Positions 47,012-57,095 are shown, counted from the stretch's first letter. The stretch is 64,000 bases of DNA from Pseudomonas khorasanensis (GCF_014268505.2 NZ_JABWQP020000003.1:372001-436000), one strand, 5' to 3'. Numbers and translations are program-made. The notes: generated by a model from the letters alone, not told the origin.

Positions 47012-49030
47012 CTAACCCAGTTCTACGCGATTGCGTCCGGCGTTTTTCGCGCGATACAGCGCCTGATCGGCCCTTTTCAGCACCAGATCGCTGTGTTCCC
47101 CGACTCTGAACGATGCAAGGCCCATGGAAATGGTGATCGTCACCCGTTCGCCTTTGAAATGAAACGGGCACGCTTCGATTGCTGCGCGCAGGGTTTCCAG
47201 TAGTTTCGCCCCGACTGCAGGCGGCGTCGCGGGCAGCAACAGGACGAACTCTTCACCGCCGAAACGGGCAATGAAGTCCGAGCCGCGCAGGCGCTTGCGC
47301 AATACCGTGGCAATGATCTTTAAAACCTTGTCGCCAGCCAGGTGGCCGTAGCTGTCATTGATGCGCTTGAAATGATCAAGATCGAGCATGGCCAGGCTCA
47401 GGGTATTGCCGTGTTGCTGCCATTGCTGGATTTCGTGTTCGAGGCGTTCGCTCCACGCGGCGCGGTTGGGCAAACCGGTGAGCGGGTCGATGAGCGCCTT
47501 CTGGCGCTGTTCTTCCAGATGCTCGCGAAAGCCCAGGGCTTCCTGCTCCATATGCGCGACACGCTCCGACAGAGCTCTAAGCCTTTGCGCTACTTCCTGT
47601 TCGCGGGCATCGCGCTGCTTCTGGTGCTGGTCCATGGTGCCAAGCAGGCCTTCGAGGTGATTCTCGAGCACATGCTTGAGGTCATCCAGATCCGCCGCTT
47701 CCTGCACGCTGGTCTGCAGACCATCGACTTGTTCGCGGATCTGCGTGTCCATTGCCCGCGCCGCCGAGCTGTTGTCGGCATGTCCTTCGCTGGCGGCTTG
47801 CAGGTTGCTTTGAAACGCTTCGAGGCGTTCGTTGAGCTGTTGCAGGTAGGCTTCGAATTCGTGCTGGCCGCTGTCGGTGATCGCGAGCATCAAGGTTGCC
47901 AGATCGTCGAGGATCGGCAGCAGTTCGTACCAGTTCAAGCCGTGCTTGAGCCTTTCGCGCATGGCTTCGGCTTGCGGGCGATGGCGTTCCGGCAGGGTCA
48001 GGTCGTCGAGCAGGCCGATCAACGTGTCTTCAATGTGCCTGGCCACGGAGCTATAGGACGGCTCCGGCGAGTCCGGCAGGGCGAAGAGGATGTCGTGCTC
48101 GGACTGTTCCGGGTCAATGGCGGCCAGGGCTTGGGCGATAGGCTCGGGCAACGGCAGGCTGTCGAGGATCAGCGGGGACGAGTCGCCGGGATGGATCAGT
48201 TCGTCGGGGTTGAACACCTCGGTTGTGGCAGCCGGGGCAGCGGGGCTCGGCGCTGGGAGAACGGCCGGCTCAACCTCCGGTGGCTCTGCTTCAACAACGA
48301 CAGTTGGCGTAGCGAACGCCACTATTTCGGGTTCGGGCGGCGTTTGCGCGGGCGTCTCGATGGTAGCGGCGGGAACTGCAATCGCCGGTTCAGGGCTGGC
48401 AACCGGGCCCGCTTGCGCAGGCTCCGGTTCGGGCTGCGCGGTGTTGACCGGCGGCGCTGTCGGTGATGGCGGAGTGTCTGCCACCGGCGCAGCGCTTTCC
48501 TCATCGTCCCGACTGCCAAACAAGCGTTGCAGCAAGCCCGGACGGCCCGGCTCGGCAGGTGTCTCCAACTGGGTTAGAGCCTTGCCCTGCAAACCACTGA
48601 GTTCGCTCAGCAGCAGCGGCATTTCCCGCGCCTGCCCGACGCGGCTATCCAATTGTTTGGCAAACTTCTTCAGCGGTTGCGCCACTTCACGCGGCAGCGG
48701 TAGAGCCTGCAACTGGGTGACCAGCGCAGTCAGCGCGGTGCTGACCTGATCGATTCGGGTTTCGCGGCGTTGCTCGGAGTCGAGTACGGCTTTTTCAAGG
48801 CGCGGCAACAGCGCAGCGAGGCCGGCGTCCATGTCATCGGTGCGCACCACTTCGCGCATTTCTTTCATGCACTGGTCGACAGCCTTGTCGGTGCCTTCGG
48901 CGGCCAGTGTGCTGCGCACCAGACCGCGTCGCAGCAGGTCGAGGCGCGCGGCCCAACGCCGTTCGAGCTTGTCCTGTTGTTCGATGCTTTTGAGGTATTT
49001 TTCTTTCCAGCGCTGGGCTTCGTCGCTCAT
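47012..49030 (-). CDS. GGDEF diguanylate cyclase (DgcH-like)
   Basis: This is a 672-residue cytoplasmic protein. An N-terminal coiled-coil region (1-160) precedes a long Pro/Ala/Glu-rich linker (about 165-290), a second helical region (320-490) and a C-terminal GGDEF domain. The catalytic GGEEF is intact and the RxxD inhibitory site (RGSD) sits five residues before it, so it should make c-di-GMP with product feedback. Position matches PA5487. Its stop overlaps no gene, but the EEP gene's end touches its start. Confidence 0.9.
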   Translation of the reverse strand: MSDEAQRWKEKYLKSIEQQDKLERRWAARLDLLRRGLVRSTLAAEGTDKAVDQCMKEMREVVRTDDMDAGLAALLPRLEKAVLDSEQRRETRIDQVSTALTALVTQLQALPLPREVAQPLKKFAKQLDSRVGQAREMPLLLSELSGLQGKALTQLETPAEPGRPGLLQRLFGSRDDEESAAPVADTPPSPTAPPVNTAQPEPEPAQAGPVASPEPAIAVPAATIETPAQTPPEPEIVAFATPTVVVEAEPPEVEPAVLPAPSPAAPAATTEVFNPDELIHPGDSSPLILDSLPLPEPIAQALAAIDPEQSEHDILFALPDSPEPSYSSVARHIEDTLIGLLDDLTLPERHRPQAEAMRERLKHGLNWYELLPILDDLATLMLAITDSGQHEFEAYLQQLNERLEAFQSNLQAASEGHADNSSAARAMDTQIREQVDGLQTSVQEAADLDDLKHVLENHLEGLLGTMDQHQKQRDAREQEVAQRLRALSERVAHMEQEALGFREHLEEQRQKALIDPLTGLPNRAAWSERLEHEIQQWQQHGNTLSLAMLDLDHFKRINDSYGHLAGDKVLKIIATVLRKRLRGSDFIARFGGEEFVLLLPATPPAVGAKLLETLRAAIEACPFHFKGERVTITISMGLASFRVGEHSDLVLKRADQALYRAKNAGRNRVELG

Positions 49031-49905
49031 TCACAGGTTCCGCGAGGGGCAGGGCTCAACGCGGGCAATGCATCGGCCGTGAGCGAACCCGGCAGACGAA
49101 TTTCCACCGCGACCGGCAGGTGATCGGAAATAGGGTGGGCCAGCACCTCGACCTTTTCCAGCGTCAGGGTCGGGCTGAGCAAAATATGATCAAGGCAACG
49201 CTGTGGGCGCCAGCTGGGGAAGGTCGCTTCCACCTGCGGGGCCAGCAGGCCGAGATCGCGTAACGGTGACTGTTCGAGCAGATCGCTGGCATGGGTGTTC
49301 ATGTCGCCCATCAACACCTGGTGTTTGTAACCGCCGATCAAATCACGGATATAGGCCAGTTGCAGGCTGCGTGTCCGCGCGCCGAGGGCCAGGTGCATCA
49401 TCACCACCACCAGCGCTTCCGGGCCTTCGCCGAAGCGCAGCAGGATTGCCCCGCGACCTTTCGGGCCAGGCAGCGGGTGATCTTCGATCGCCCACGGTTT
49501 CAAGCGACTGAGCACGCCATTGCTGTGCTGGGCCAGCCGGCCGAGGTTGCGATTGAGTTGTTGGTACCAGTAGGGGAAGGCGCCGAGGTGGGCCAGGTGT
49601 TCGACCTGATTGACGTAGCCCGAACGCAGGCTGCCACCATCGGCTTCCTGCAGGGCGACCAGGTCGAAGTCGCCGAGCAGGTCGCCGATCTTTTGCAGAT
49701 TGCCTGAGCGCCCGATGTGCGGCAGCAAGTGCTGCCAGCTGCGGGTCAGGTAATGCCGGTAGCGCTGGGTGCTGATGCCAACCTGAATGTTGAAGCTGAG
49801 CAAGCGCAGACGCTGGTCTGCCGGCAGGCCCGTGGACGCGAGGTGATGCTCGTTGACCTGCGGATGATGCAGGCCAACGGTGCGTTCGCTCTTCCAGCGC
49901 CGCAT
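49027..49905 (-). CDS. Endonuclease/exonuclease/phosphatase (EEP) fold protein
   Basis: This is a 292-residue soluble protein with EEP-superfamily motifs: LRLLSFNIQVG near residue 33, the metal-binding ALQEADGGSLRSG near 84, MGDMNTH near 195 and the terminal active-site HPISDHLPVAVEI. It could hydrolyse nucleic acid or phosphoesters; the substrate is unknown. Its end overlaps the start of the diguanylate cyclase gene by four bases, so the two are coupled. It follows dsbA by 14 bases, as PA5488 follows dsbA. Confidence 0.88.
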   Translation of the reverse strand: MRRWKSERTVGLHHPQVNEHHLASTGLPADQRLRLLSFNIQVGISTQRYRHYLTRSWQHLLPHIGRSGNLQKIGDLLGDFDLVALQEADGGSLRSGYVNQVEHLAHLGAFPYWYQQLNRNLGRLAQHSNGVLSRLKPWAIEDHPLPGPKGRGAILLRFGEGPEALVVVMMHLALGARTRSLQLAYIRDLIGGYKHQVLMGDMNTHASDLLEQSPLRDLGLLAPQVEATFPSWRPQRCLDHILLSPTLTLEKVEVLAHPISDHLPVAVEIRLPGSLTADALPALSPAPRGTCE

Positions 49906-49919
49906 GGCGGGTGCCGGGC

Positions 49920-50561
49920 TTAGTTGGCAGCAGCCTTGGTTGCCGCTCGCTCTTTGGCGACCAGTTGGTCGGCCAGTTGCAGGGCTTGTTCGGCGCCGCC
50001 GGCAGAACCGATGTCAAAGCGGTATTTACCGTTGACGATCATGGTCGGCACGCCAGTGATTTCGTACTTCTTGGCCAATTCACGCGCCTTGACGATCTGA
50101 CCCTTGATGGCGAAGGAGTCGAAGGTGGCGAGGAACTTGTCCTTGTCCACGCCCTGGGTGGCGAGGAAGTCAGCCATGTCGTTCTTGTCGGTCAGCTTCT
50201 TGTGTTCTTTCTGAATGGCATTGAACACCGCTGCGTGGACCTTGTGCTCTGCACCCATGGCTTCCAGAGTCAGGAACATCTGGCCGTGAGCGTCCCACGG
50301 GCCACCGAACATGGCAGGAATGCGCACGAAGTTGACGTCGGACGGCAGTTTTTCAACCCATGGATTGATCACCGGCTCGAAAGCGTAGCAGTGCGGGCAG
50401 CCGTACCAGAACAGCTCGACCACTTCGATCTTGCCAGGCACTGCAACCGGTACCGGGTTGGCCAGTTCTACATAAGGGGCGGCAGGGGCTTCAGCGGCCT
50501 GGGCGGTGACGCCGAACAGGCTGGCAGCGACGAGAGCGGCGCTGATGATCAGATTACGCAT
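49920..50561 (-). CDS. dsbA: Thiol:disulfide interchange protein DsbA
   Basis: DsbA introduces disulfide bonds into periplasmic proteins. The 213-residue precursor has a signal peptide (MRNLIISAALVAASLFGVTAQA) and a thioredoxin fold. The active site is C-P-H-C at residues 55-58 (FWYGCPHCYAF), and the cis-Pro motif is TGVPTMIVNGKY. It sits downstream of the cytochrome c4/c5 genes, separated by a terminator, and heads a run into the EEP and GGDEF genes. Confidence 0.96.
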   Translation of the reverse strand: MRNLIISAALVAASLFGVTAQAAEAPAAPYVELANPVPVAVPGKIEVVELFWYGCPHCYAFEPVINPWVEKLPSDVNFVRIPAMFGGPWDAHGQMFLTLEAMGAEHKVHAAVFNAIQKEHKKLTDKNDMADFLATQGVDKDKFLATFDSFAIKGQIVKARELAKKYEITGVPTMIVNGKYRFDIGSAGGAEQALQLADQLVAKERAATKAAAN

Positions 50562-50654
50562 GCTTTACTCCTGGACAATTTTGGTCGCCTCGCGCGACCT
50601 GTGCTCAGACAGATCCTGGCGGGCGTGAGTTCTGTAGTGTAACGGCAGCGGCCA

Positions 50655-50686
50655 CAAAAAAGGGCGGCCAAAGCCACCCTTTTTAT
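50655..50686 (-). terminator. Terminator between cytochrome c4 and dsbA
   Basis: On the minus strand AAAAAGGGTGGC and GCCGCCCTTTTTT form a stem with one mismatch around TTTG, ending in a six-T run. It closes the cytochrome transcript. Confidence 0.8.
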
Positions 50687-50761
50687 ACTTGCTGCGACGG
50701 ATTAATCGAGCGTTAACGTTGCCGGCGTCGCCGGCCCCGTTCAACGGTCCAAATCAGGCGC

Positions 50762-51373
50762 TTAGTGCAGACCCTGAATGTAGCTGGAGACTGCGGCGAT
50801 GTCTTCGTCGCTCAGCTTGCGAGCGATGGTGCGCATGGTCATCGCGTCGCCGTCGTTGCTGCGTCCGGCCTCTTCCTTGCGGAAATCGGTCAGCTGCTTG
50901 GCGATGTATTGAGCGTGTTGGCCACCCAGATGCGGGAAACCGGCAGCGGCGTTGCCCGAGCCGTTCGGCGAATGGCAACCGGTGCAGGCTGGCAGGCCTT
51001 TTTCCAGGTTGCCGCCACGGAAGAGGGCTTCACCGCGAGCGACGATCTTCGGATCGGCGGCGCCGACGCTGCCTTTCTGACTGGCAAAGTAGGCGGACAT
51101 GTCGGCCAGATCCTGGTCGTTCAGGTTGGTCAGCAGGCCGGTCATTTCCAGAACCACGCGCTTGCCCGACTTGATGTCGTGCAATTGCTTGTTCAGATAG
51201 CGTTCACCCTGACCCGCCAGTTTCGGAAAGTTTGGCGCCATGCTGTTGCCGTCCGGGCCATGGCAGGCCCCGCAAACGGCGACTTTCGCCTGGCCGGCGG
51301 CGGCATCACCTGCAGCATTGGCGAAGCCTGAGATTCCCACGGTCAACAGCAGACTCACGATCAATTTGTTCAT
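50762..51373 (-). CDS. Diheme cytochrome c4
   Basis: This is a 203-residue exported diheme cytochrome. The signal peptide is followed by two heme-binding sites, CGACH at residues 34-38 and CTGCH near 131, each with a later Met ligand region. Cytochrome c4 passes electrons to cbb3 or aa3-type terminal oxidases in the periplasm. It is 32 bases downstream of the cytochrome c5 gene on the same strand, as PA5490/PA5491 are arranged. Confidence 0.95.
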   Translation of the reverse strand: MNKLIVSLLLTVGISGFANAAGDAAAGQAKVAVCGACHGPDGNSMAPNFPKLAGQGERYLNKQLHDIKSGKRVVLEMTGLLTNLNDQDLADMSAYFASQKGSVGAADPKIVARGEALFRGGNLEKGLPACTGCHSPNGSGNAAAGFPHLGGQHAQYIAKQLTDFRKEEAGRSNDGDAMTMRTIARKLSDEDIAAVSSYIQGLH

Positions 51374-51405
51374 CAGCTAATCCAACTACGGCTAAGGGTT
51401 AAGAG

Positions 51406-51711
51406 TTATGGACCGGGCTTACTCTTGCTCATCCAGAGGATGAGGGCCTGGTAATCCTCGGTACTGCAGTCCATGCACAAACCACGCGGCGGCATCGCCT
51501 TGAAACCCTGGGTCACGTGTTGCACCAGCGTCTCCATCCCTTTCGCCAGTCGCGGCGTCCAGGCTTGCTGATCGCCTCTTTCGGGCGCCATGGGGAGTTG
51601 GCCGGAATGACAGGCCGCACAAACACGGTTGTACACTGCTTCCGGATCCTGTGTAGCCTGTGCGCTGTAAAGCGGCATCAAGACTCCGGCAGCCAGCAGC
51701 CATTTCGTCAT
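51406..51711 (-). CDS. Monoheme cytochrome c5
   Basis: This is a 101-residue exported class I cytochrome c of the c5 type. It has a signal peptide of about 19 residues, a heme site CAACH at residues 31-35, an axial Met in KAMPPRG, and the extra Cys pair (GLCMDCS) that forms the c5 disulfide. It is first in the two-gene cytochrome operon and divergent from engB. Confidence 0.93.
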   Translation of the reverse strand: MTKWLLAAGVLMPLYSAQATQDPEAVYNRVCAACHSGQLPMAPERGDQQAWTPRLAKGMETLVQHVTQGFKAMPPRGLCMDCSTEDYQALILWMSKSKPGP

Positions 51712-51902
51712 AAAACGACCTGTTCAGGGTTGAGAGCGTTCTGCGTTCTAATGCGCAATCAAGGTCTGTCGCTCCCATGGACTTCATCCTTCGCTGGGAC
51801 AAAGCACACACAAAATCTGCGGCATTATATACTGGCGTCACTGAAACGGAAGCGACACCGCGTTCCGCGCCCAATCCCGGCGCCGCCCACATCGGAAATC
51901 CC

Positions 51903-52547
51903 ATGCAACTCAAGAATCCCATCCTCGGCCTGTGCCAACAGTCCACGTTCATGCTCAGTGCCGCCAAAGTCGATCAATGCCCTGACGATGAAGGCTTTGA
52001 AGTGGCTTTCGCCGGTCGTTCCAACGCCGGCAAATCCAGCGCACTGAACACGCTGACTCACGCCAGCCTGGCGCGCACCTCGAAAACCCCGGGTCGCACA
52101 CAGCTGTTGAACTTCTTCAAGCTAGACGATGATCGGCGTCTGGTCGACCTGCCGGGCTACGGTTATGCAAAAGTACCGATCCCGCTGAAGATGCACTGGC
52201 AGCGTCACCTTGAGGCTTATCTGGGTGGCCGCGAGAGTTTGAAGGGTCTGATTCTGATGATGGACATCCGTCATCCAATGACCGATTTCGACTTGCTGAT
52301 GCTGGACTGGGCCGTTGCCGCCGGCATGCCGATGCACATCCTGCTGACCAAGGCGGACAAACTCACCTACGGCGCGGCAAAGAACACCCTGCTCAAAGTA
52401 CAGTCGGAAATCCGCAAGGGCTGGGGCGACCTGGTCACCATCCAGCTGTTCTCCGCGCCAAAACGCATGGGCCTGGAAGAGGCCTACACCGTATTGGCCG
52501 GCTGGATGGAACTGGCAGACAAGGGCGCCGAGGCGGCCGCCGAATAA
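51903..52547 (+). CDS. engB: Ribosome biogenesis GTPase EngB (YihA/YsxC)
   Basis: This is a 214-residue GTPase needed for assembly of the large ribosomal subunit and for cell division. G1 [10 protein letters not shown]2/G3 region [12 protein letters not shown] and [12 protein letters not shown]4 TKAD and G5-like SAPK are present. The ATG at 51903 ([17 protein letters not shown]) gives the family length; the longer open frame before it is promoter DNA. Located beside polA with an sRNA gene between, as in many gammaproteobacteria. Confidence 0.94.
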   Translation: MQLKNPILGLCQQSTFMLSAAKVDQCPDDEGFEVAFAGRSNAGKSSALNTLTHASLARTSKTPGRTQLLNFFKLDDDRRLVDLPGYGYAKVPIPLKMHWQRHLEAYLGGRESLKGLILMMDIRHPMTDFDLLMLDWAVAAGMPMHILLTKADKLTYGAAKNTLLKVQSEIRKGWGDLVTIQLFSAPKRMGLEEAYTVLAGWMELADKGAEAAAE

Positions 52548-52623
52548 TCAGAGTGGGGAGATTTGGTTGTAGCGTGGCGATGCTTTTTACGCAGCATGGC
52601 CGCGCTAGAGCCGATTTTTGGGC

Positions 52624-52753
52624 AAAAAAAGCCCCGGGATTCAGTGGGGAGTTAGAATTCCGGGGTTCAAGTTCCGAACCGCTAGGGCGGGGTTCAGATA
52701 TCTGCCAACACTTAACACAACATAGGAGCATCGAAGGGCTTCACCAGCCATTC
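52624..52753 (-). ncRNA. ersA: ErsA-type small RNA (Spot 42 position)
   Basis: The engB-polA intergenic region is the known place of Spot 42 in enterics and ErsA in P. aeruginosa. On the minus strand a terminator stem CCCCGGAATTC ... GAATCCCGGGG with one mismatch is followed by TTTTTTT (52630-52624). An AlgU-like promoter sits upstream. The predicted RNA of about 130 nt matches ErsA in size and has C-rich stretches (GAACCCCGCC, ACTCCCC) able to pair with G-rich ribosome-binding sites. The 5' end is estimated from the promoter. Confidence 0.75.
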
Positions 52754-52759
52754 AGTACC

Positions 52760-52787
52760 TCTGAGTGTTCAGTTGCCAGATTAGTTC
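52760..52787 (-). promoter_or_regulatory. AlgU (sigma-22)-like promoter of the sRNA
   Basis: On the minus strand GAACTA, 17 bases, TCAGA closely resembles the sigma-22 consensus GAACTT-N16-17-TCTGA. ErsA is known to depend on AlgU in P. aeruginosa, which supports the reading. Confidence 0.6.
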
Positions 52788-52848
52788 AGATTTTTTTCAA
52801 AAAGCTTTGGAATAGCCTCAAGCGTATTTGGGTCTAAGCCCGGTTTGC

Positions 52849-52882
52849 AGCCTTTGCCGCGATTTGTCTCGCGGCAAAGGCT
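52849..52882 (-). terminator. Perfect hairpin after polA
   Basis: AGCCTTTGCCGCGA (52849-52862) and TCGCGGCAAAGGCT (52869-52882) form a 14-bp perfect stem 12 bases beyond the polA stop. No T run follows, so it may be a Rho-independent-like pause or an RNA-end protector. Confidence 0.6.
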
Positions 52883-52893
52883 GTGTAAATGGC

Positions 52894-55698
52894 TCAGTGC
52901 GCCTCATCCCAGTTGTTGCCCACCCCGACTTCCACCAGCAGCGGTACGTCCAGCTTCGCCGCTTCGCTCATGTGTCCGCGAATCTGCGTGCTGACCTGCT
53001 CGACCAGATCTTCACGCACCTCCAGCACCAATTCATCGTGCACTTGCAGGATCACGCTGGCATCCAGCCCGGACGTCGCCAGCCAGTTGTCCACAGCCAC
53101 CATGGCTTTCTTGATGATGTCCGCCGCCGTGCCTTGCATCGGCGCGTTGATCGCGGTGCGTTCGGCGGCTGCGCGCTCCTGCGGCTTGTTGGAATTGATC
53201 TCGGGAAGGTACAGGCGGCGGCCGAAGAACGTCTCGACATAACCCTGATCCGCCGCCTGCGCGCGGGTGCGCTCCATATACTCGCGCACGCCCGGGTAAC
53301 GGGCGAAATAAGTATCGATGTAGGCCTTGGCGGTCTTGGTGTCGACGCCGATGTCCTTGCCGAGTTTTTGTGCGCCCATGCCGTAGATCAGGCCGAAGTT
53401 GATCGCCTTGGCGCTGCGGCGCTGGTCGGAAGTCACTTCATTGAGTTCGACCTTGAACACTTCGGCGGCCGTGGCGGTGTGCACGTCGAGGTTGTTGCGG
53501 AAGGCGTTCATCAGGCCTTCGTCACGGGACAGGTGCGCCATGATCCGCAGTTCGATTTGCGAGTAGTCCGCTGCCAGCAACTTGTAGCCTTTTGGCGCGA
53601 CAAACGCCTGGCGGATGCGGCGGCCTTCGGCGGTACGCACCGGGATGTTCTGCAGGTTCGGATCGCTGGAGGACAGGCGGCCGGTCGATGCCACGGCTTG
53701 ATGATAGGAGGTATGGATGCGCCCGGTGCGCGGGTTGATCTGCTCCGGCAGTCGATCGGTGTAGGTGCTCTTGAGCTTGCTCATCGAGCGATGCTCCATC
53801 AGCACCTTCGGCAGGCGGTGATCATCCTCGGCGAGTTTCGCCAGCACGTCCTCAGCGGTGGAAGGCTGCCCCTTGGCGGTCTTCTTCAGAATCGGCAGAC
53901 CAAGTTTTTCGTACAGAATCACGCCCAATTGCTTCGGCGAACCGAGGTTGAACTCTTCCCCGGCAATTTCGAAAGCTTCACGCTCCAGCGCCACCATCTT
54001 GTTGCCCAGTTCGATGCTCTGGATGCCAAGCAATTCAGCGTCCACGAACGCGCCCTGACGTTCGATACGCGCCAACACCGGCACCAGTGGAATCTCGATG
54101 TCGGTCAGCACGCTGGCCAGGCTCGGGATGGCGCTGAGTTTCTCGAACAGGGCCTGATGCAGGCGCAGGGTGATGTCGGCATCTTCGGCGGCATACGGCC
54201 CGGCCTGTTCCAGAGCGATCTGATCGAACGTCAGCTGCTTCGCGCCTTTGCCGGCGATGTCCTGGAAGCTCACGGTGGTGTGATCCAGGTACTTCAGCGC
54301 GAGGCTGTCCATGTCGTGGCGGGTGGCGGTGGAGTTGAGCACATACGATTCGAGCATGGTGTCGAAGGCGATGCCGCGCACGGTGATGCCTTCGCTCTGA
54401 TCGCCGCCGATGGCGCAGTTGGCGAGGATGTTCATGTCGAACTTGGCGTGCTGGCCGACCTTGAGCTTGCTTGGGTCTTCCAGAATCGGCTTGAGCGCCC
54501 GCAGCACGGTGTCGCGATCCAGCTGTTCCGGCACGCCGATGTAGGAGTGGGTCAGCGGGATGTAGGCCGCTTCGTTGGCCTGCACGGCGAACGACAGGCC
54601 GACCAGTTGCGCCTGCTGCGCGTCGATGCCGGTGGTTTCTGTGTCGAAGGCGAACAGCTTGGCGTTCTTGAGTTTTTCCAGCCAGACATCGAACCGCGCC
54701 TGATCGAGGATGGTTTCGTAGGCGGCCTCGACAGCGACGGCTGGTGCTTGAGCTTGCGGCTCGCTGAACAGATCGCCGGCCGGTGCAGGCTCAGCGGCGG
54801 CGCTCAGTTCCAGGCGCCTGGTATCGCGATCAAGGTCGTTCAACCAGCTTTTGAATTCCAGCAGGGTGTAGAGCTCGTAGAGCTTGGCCGGGTCTTCCGC
54901 GCCCATTTGCAGATCGTCGAGTTCGATGTCCAGCGGCACGTCGATCTTGATGGTCGCCAGTTGATAGGAGAGGAACGCCATCTCCTTGTGCTCTTCGAGC
55001 TTGGCCGGCAGGTTTTTTGCGCCACGAATCGGCAGGGTCGGCACGATGTCGAGGTTTTCGTACAGTTCTTTCAGACCGCCGTTGACGCCGACCAGCAGGC
55101 CGGAAGCGGTCTTCGGGCCGATGCCCGGTACGCCCGGGATGTTGTCGGACGAATCGCCCATCAGCGCCAGATAATCAATGATCTGCTCCGGAGCGACGCC
55201 AAATTTCTCCTTCACGCCTTCTACGTCCATCGAGCTACCGGACATGGTATTGACCAAGGTAATGTGCCCGTCGACCAGTTGCGCCATGTCCTTGTCGCCG
55301 GTGGAGATGACCACCGGCCGATCCGCTGCCGCGCTGCTGCGGGCGAGGGTGCCGATCACGTCGTCGGCCTCGACGCCGTCAACGCACAGCAGCGGGAAGC
55401 CGAGGGCGATCACGCTCTGGTGCAGCGGCTCGATCTGCACGCGCATGTCATCGGGCATGCTCGGACGGTTGGCTTTGTATTCGGCGTACATCTCATCGCG
55501 AAATGTCCCGCCCTTGGCGTCGAACACCACGGCGAACGGGCTGTCCGGGTACTGCTTGCGCAAACTCTTGAGCATGTTCAGCACGCCTTTGACCGCACCG
55601 GTCGGCAGGCCTTTGGACGTGGTCAGTGGCGGCAGTGCGTGAAAGGCGCGGTACAGGTAAGACGAACCGTCCACCAGGACGAGGGGGGCTTGGCTCAT
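52894..55698 (-). CDS. polA: DNA polymerase I
   Basis: This is a 934-residue repair and Okazaki-processing polymerase. The N-terminal 5'-nuclease domain (1-300) has [19 protein letters not shown]. The 3'-5' exonuclease keeps its catalytic [11 protein letters not shown]. The polymerase domain has [32 protein letters not shown] and [11 protein letters not shown], all intact. ATG at 55698 ([13 protein letters not shown]) is the family start. A 968-codon plus-strand frame covering it is antisense only. Divergent from the DUF2782 gene. Confidence 0.97.
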   Translation of the reverse strand: MSQAPLVLVDGSSYLYRAFHALPPLTTSKGLPTGAVKGVLNMLKSLRKQYPDSPFAVVFDAKGGTFRDEMYAEYKANRPSMPDDMRVQIEPLHQSVIALGFPLLCVDGVEADDVIGTLARSSAAADRPVVISTGDKDMAQLVDGHITLVNTMSGSSMDVEGVKEKFGVAPEQIIDYLALMGDSSDNIPGVPGIGPKTASGLLVGVNGGLKELYENLDIVPTLPIRGAKNLPAKLEEHKEMAFLSYQLATIKIDVPLDIELDDLQMGAEDPAKLYELYTLLEFKSWLNDLDRDTRRLELSAAAEPAPAGDLFSEPQAQAPAVAVEAAYETILDQARFDVWLEKLKNAKLFAFDTETTGIDAQQAQLVGLSFAVQANEAAYIPLTHSYIGVPEQLDRDTVLRALKPILEDPSKLKVGQHAKFDMNILANCAIGGDQSEGITVRGIAFDTMLESYVLNSTATRHDMDSLALKYLDHTTVSFQDIAGKGAKQLTFDQIALEQAGPYAAEDADITLRLHQALFEKLSAIPSLASVLTDIEIPLVPVLARIERQGAFVDAELLGIQSIELGNKMVALEREAFEIAGEEFNLGSPKQLGVILYEKLGLPILKKTAKGQPSTAEDVLAKLAEDDHRLPKVLMEHRSMSKLKSTYTDRLPEQINPRTGRIHTSYHQAVASTGRLSSSDPNLQNIPVRTAEGRRIRQAFVAPKGYKLLAADYSQIELRIMAHLSRDEGLMNAFRNNLDVHTATAAEVFKVELNEVTSDQRRSAKAINFGLIYGMGAQKLGKDIGVDTKTAKAYIDTYFARYPGVREYMERTRAQAADQGYVETFFGRRLYLPEINSNKPQERAAAERTAINAPMQGTAADIIKKAMVAVDNWLATSGLDASVILQVHDELVLEVREDLVEQVSTQIRGHMSEAAKLDVPLLVEVGVGNNWDEAH

Positions 55699-55772
55699 GA
55701 GCAGGATCAACCTTTTCGGCGGGTCCGGGGCTAGAATAGCGGGACCGTTGACGACAAAGGGACAAGGTTATC

Positions 55773-56063
55773 ATGCGTACGTTAAATCGCTTGCTGCTGG
55801 TCGGTTTGATCGCTGTCTCACCAATGGCCGCGATGGCGGCGGATGATGCGCCGGGCGGCGACCCCGAGGTCACCATCCGCACGGAGGGTGACAAGACCAT
55901 TCAGGAGTACCGCCAGAACGGTTTCCTGTATGCGATCAAAGTCACGCCAAAGGGCGCGCCACCCTATTTTCTGGTGCGCGCCGACGGGACGGATGCCAAT
56001 TTCATCCGCTCGGATCAGCCGGATATGCTGATTCCGTCATGGAAGATTTTCGAATGGAAGTAA
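55773..56063 (+). CDS. DUF2782 exported protein
   Basis: This is a 96-residue protein with a signal peptide (MRTLNRLLLVGLIAVSPMAAMA) and the DUF2782 core: VTIRTEGDKTIQEYRQNGFLYAIKVTPKGAPPYFLVRADG. Likely periplasmic; function unknown. It is placed between polA and thrB, as PA5494 is. A GC hairpin (GGCGCCGC-CATT-GCGGCGCC, 56079-56098) lies before thrB and may attenuate read-through. Confidence 0.9.
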   Translation: MRTLNRLLLVGLIAVSPMAAMAADDAPGGDPEVTIRTEGDKTIQEYRQNGFLYAIKVTPKGAPPYFLVRADGTDANFIRSDQPDMLIPSWKIFEWK

Positions 56064-56116
56064 GTTTTTAATTCACCCGGCGCCGCCATTGCGGCGCCCG
56101 TACTGGCAGTTAAGAC

Positions 56117-57070
56117 ATGTCTGTGTTCACTCCCCTGGCTCGGCCCGAGCTGGAAACCTTTCTCGCCCCTTACGGGCTCGGCCGCCTGCTTGATTTCCAG
56201 GGGATCGCCGCCGGCAGCGAAAACACCAATTTCTTCGTCAGCCTGGAGCAGGGCGAGTTTGTCCTGACCCTGGTCGAGCGCGGCCCGGTGCAGGAAATGC
56301 CGTTCTTCATTGAGCTTCTCGATGTGCTGCATGAAGCGGATTTGCCGGTGCCTTACGCCCTGCGCACCACTGAAGGCGTGGCGCTGCGTGAGCTCAAAGG
56401 CAAACCGGCGCTGCTGCAACCGCGCCTGTCCGGCAAACACATCAAGGTCGCCAACGCCCAGCATTGCGCGCAGGTCGGCCAATTGCAGGCGCATCTGCAC
56501 CTGGCCACCCAGGGCGAGCGCATGATCAAGCGCAAGACCGACCGTGGCCTTGACTGGATGCTGGAGGAGGGCACCGAGTTTCTCTCGCACCTGAGCACTG
56601 AGCCTCGTGGGCTGCTGCAAAAGGCGCTGGACGAGATCACCGAACAGAAAGAGCGGATCCTCGCGTTGCCTCGGGCAAATATTCACGCCGATCTGTTCCG
56701 TGACAATGCCATGTTCGAAGGCACGCACCTGACGGGGCTGATCGACTTCTACAACGCCTGCTCGGGGCCGATGCTGTACGACGTGGCGATTGCCTTGAAC
56801 GACTGGTGTTCGGATGACGCCGGCGTGATTGACGGGCCGCGTGCCCGAGCCTTTCTCGGTGCCTACGCGGCCCTACGGCCGTTCACCGCGGCGGAAGCCG
56901 AGTTGTGGCCGGCGATGCTGCGCGTGGCCTGCGTGCGGTTCTGGCTGTCGCGATTGATCGCCGCCGAACAGTTTGCCGGCCAGGATGTGTTGATTCACGA
57001 TCCGGAGGAGTTCGAGCAGCGGCTGGCGCAGCGGCAGAAGGTCAATACACCTCTACCGTTCGCCCTCTGA
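56117..57070 (+). CDS. thrB: Homoserine kinase (ThrB, APH-fold type)
   Basis: This is a 317-residue enzyme that phosphorylates homoserine on the threonine pathway. It is the aminoglycoside-phosphotransferase-like form typical of Pseudomonas, not the GHMP type. Visible motifs are the nucleotide region GLGRLLDFQGIAAGSENTNFFV, the catalytic IHADLFRDNAMF and the metal-binding GLIDFYNACSG. It follows the DUF2782 gene by 53 bases. Confidence 0.94.
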   Translation: MSVFTPLARPELETFLAPYGLGRLLDFQGIAAGSENTNFFVSLEQGEFVLTLVERGPVQEMPFFIELLDVLHEADLPVPYALRTTEGVALRELKGKPALLQPRLSGKHIKVANAQHCAQVGQLQAHLHLATQGERMIKRKTDRGLDWMLEEGTEFLSHLSTEPRGLLQKALDEITEQKERILALPRANIHADLFRDNAMFEGTHLTGLIDFYNACSGPMLYDVAIALNDWCSDDAGVIDGPRARAFLGAYAALRPFTAAEAELWPAMLRVACVRFWLSRLIAAEQFAGQDVLIHDPEEFEQRLAQRQKVNTPLPFAL

Positions 57071-57095
57071 GCCGATCGCGAAGCGAACACGAACC

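Noticed and set aside
52828..55734. 968-codon plus-strand open frame
   Set aside because: Exact antisense of polA. High-GC codon bias keeps the opposite frame open; composition (His/Gln/Val-rich) is not protein-like.
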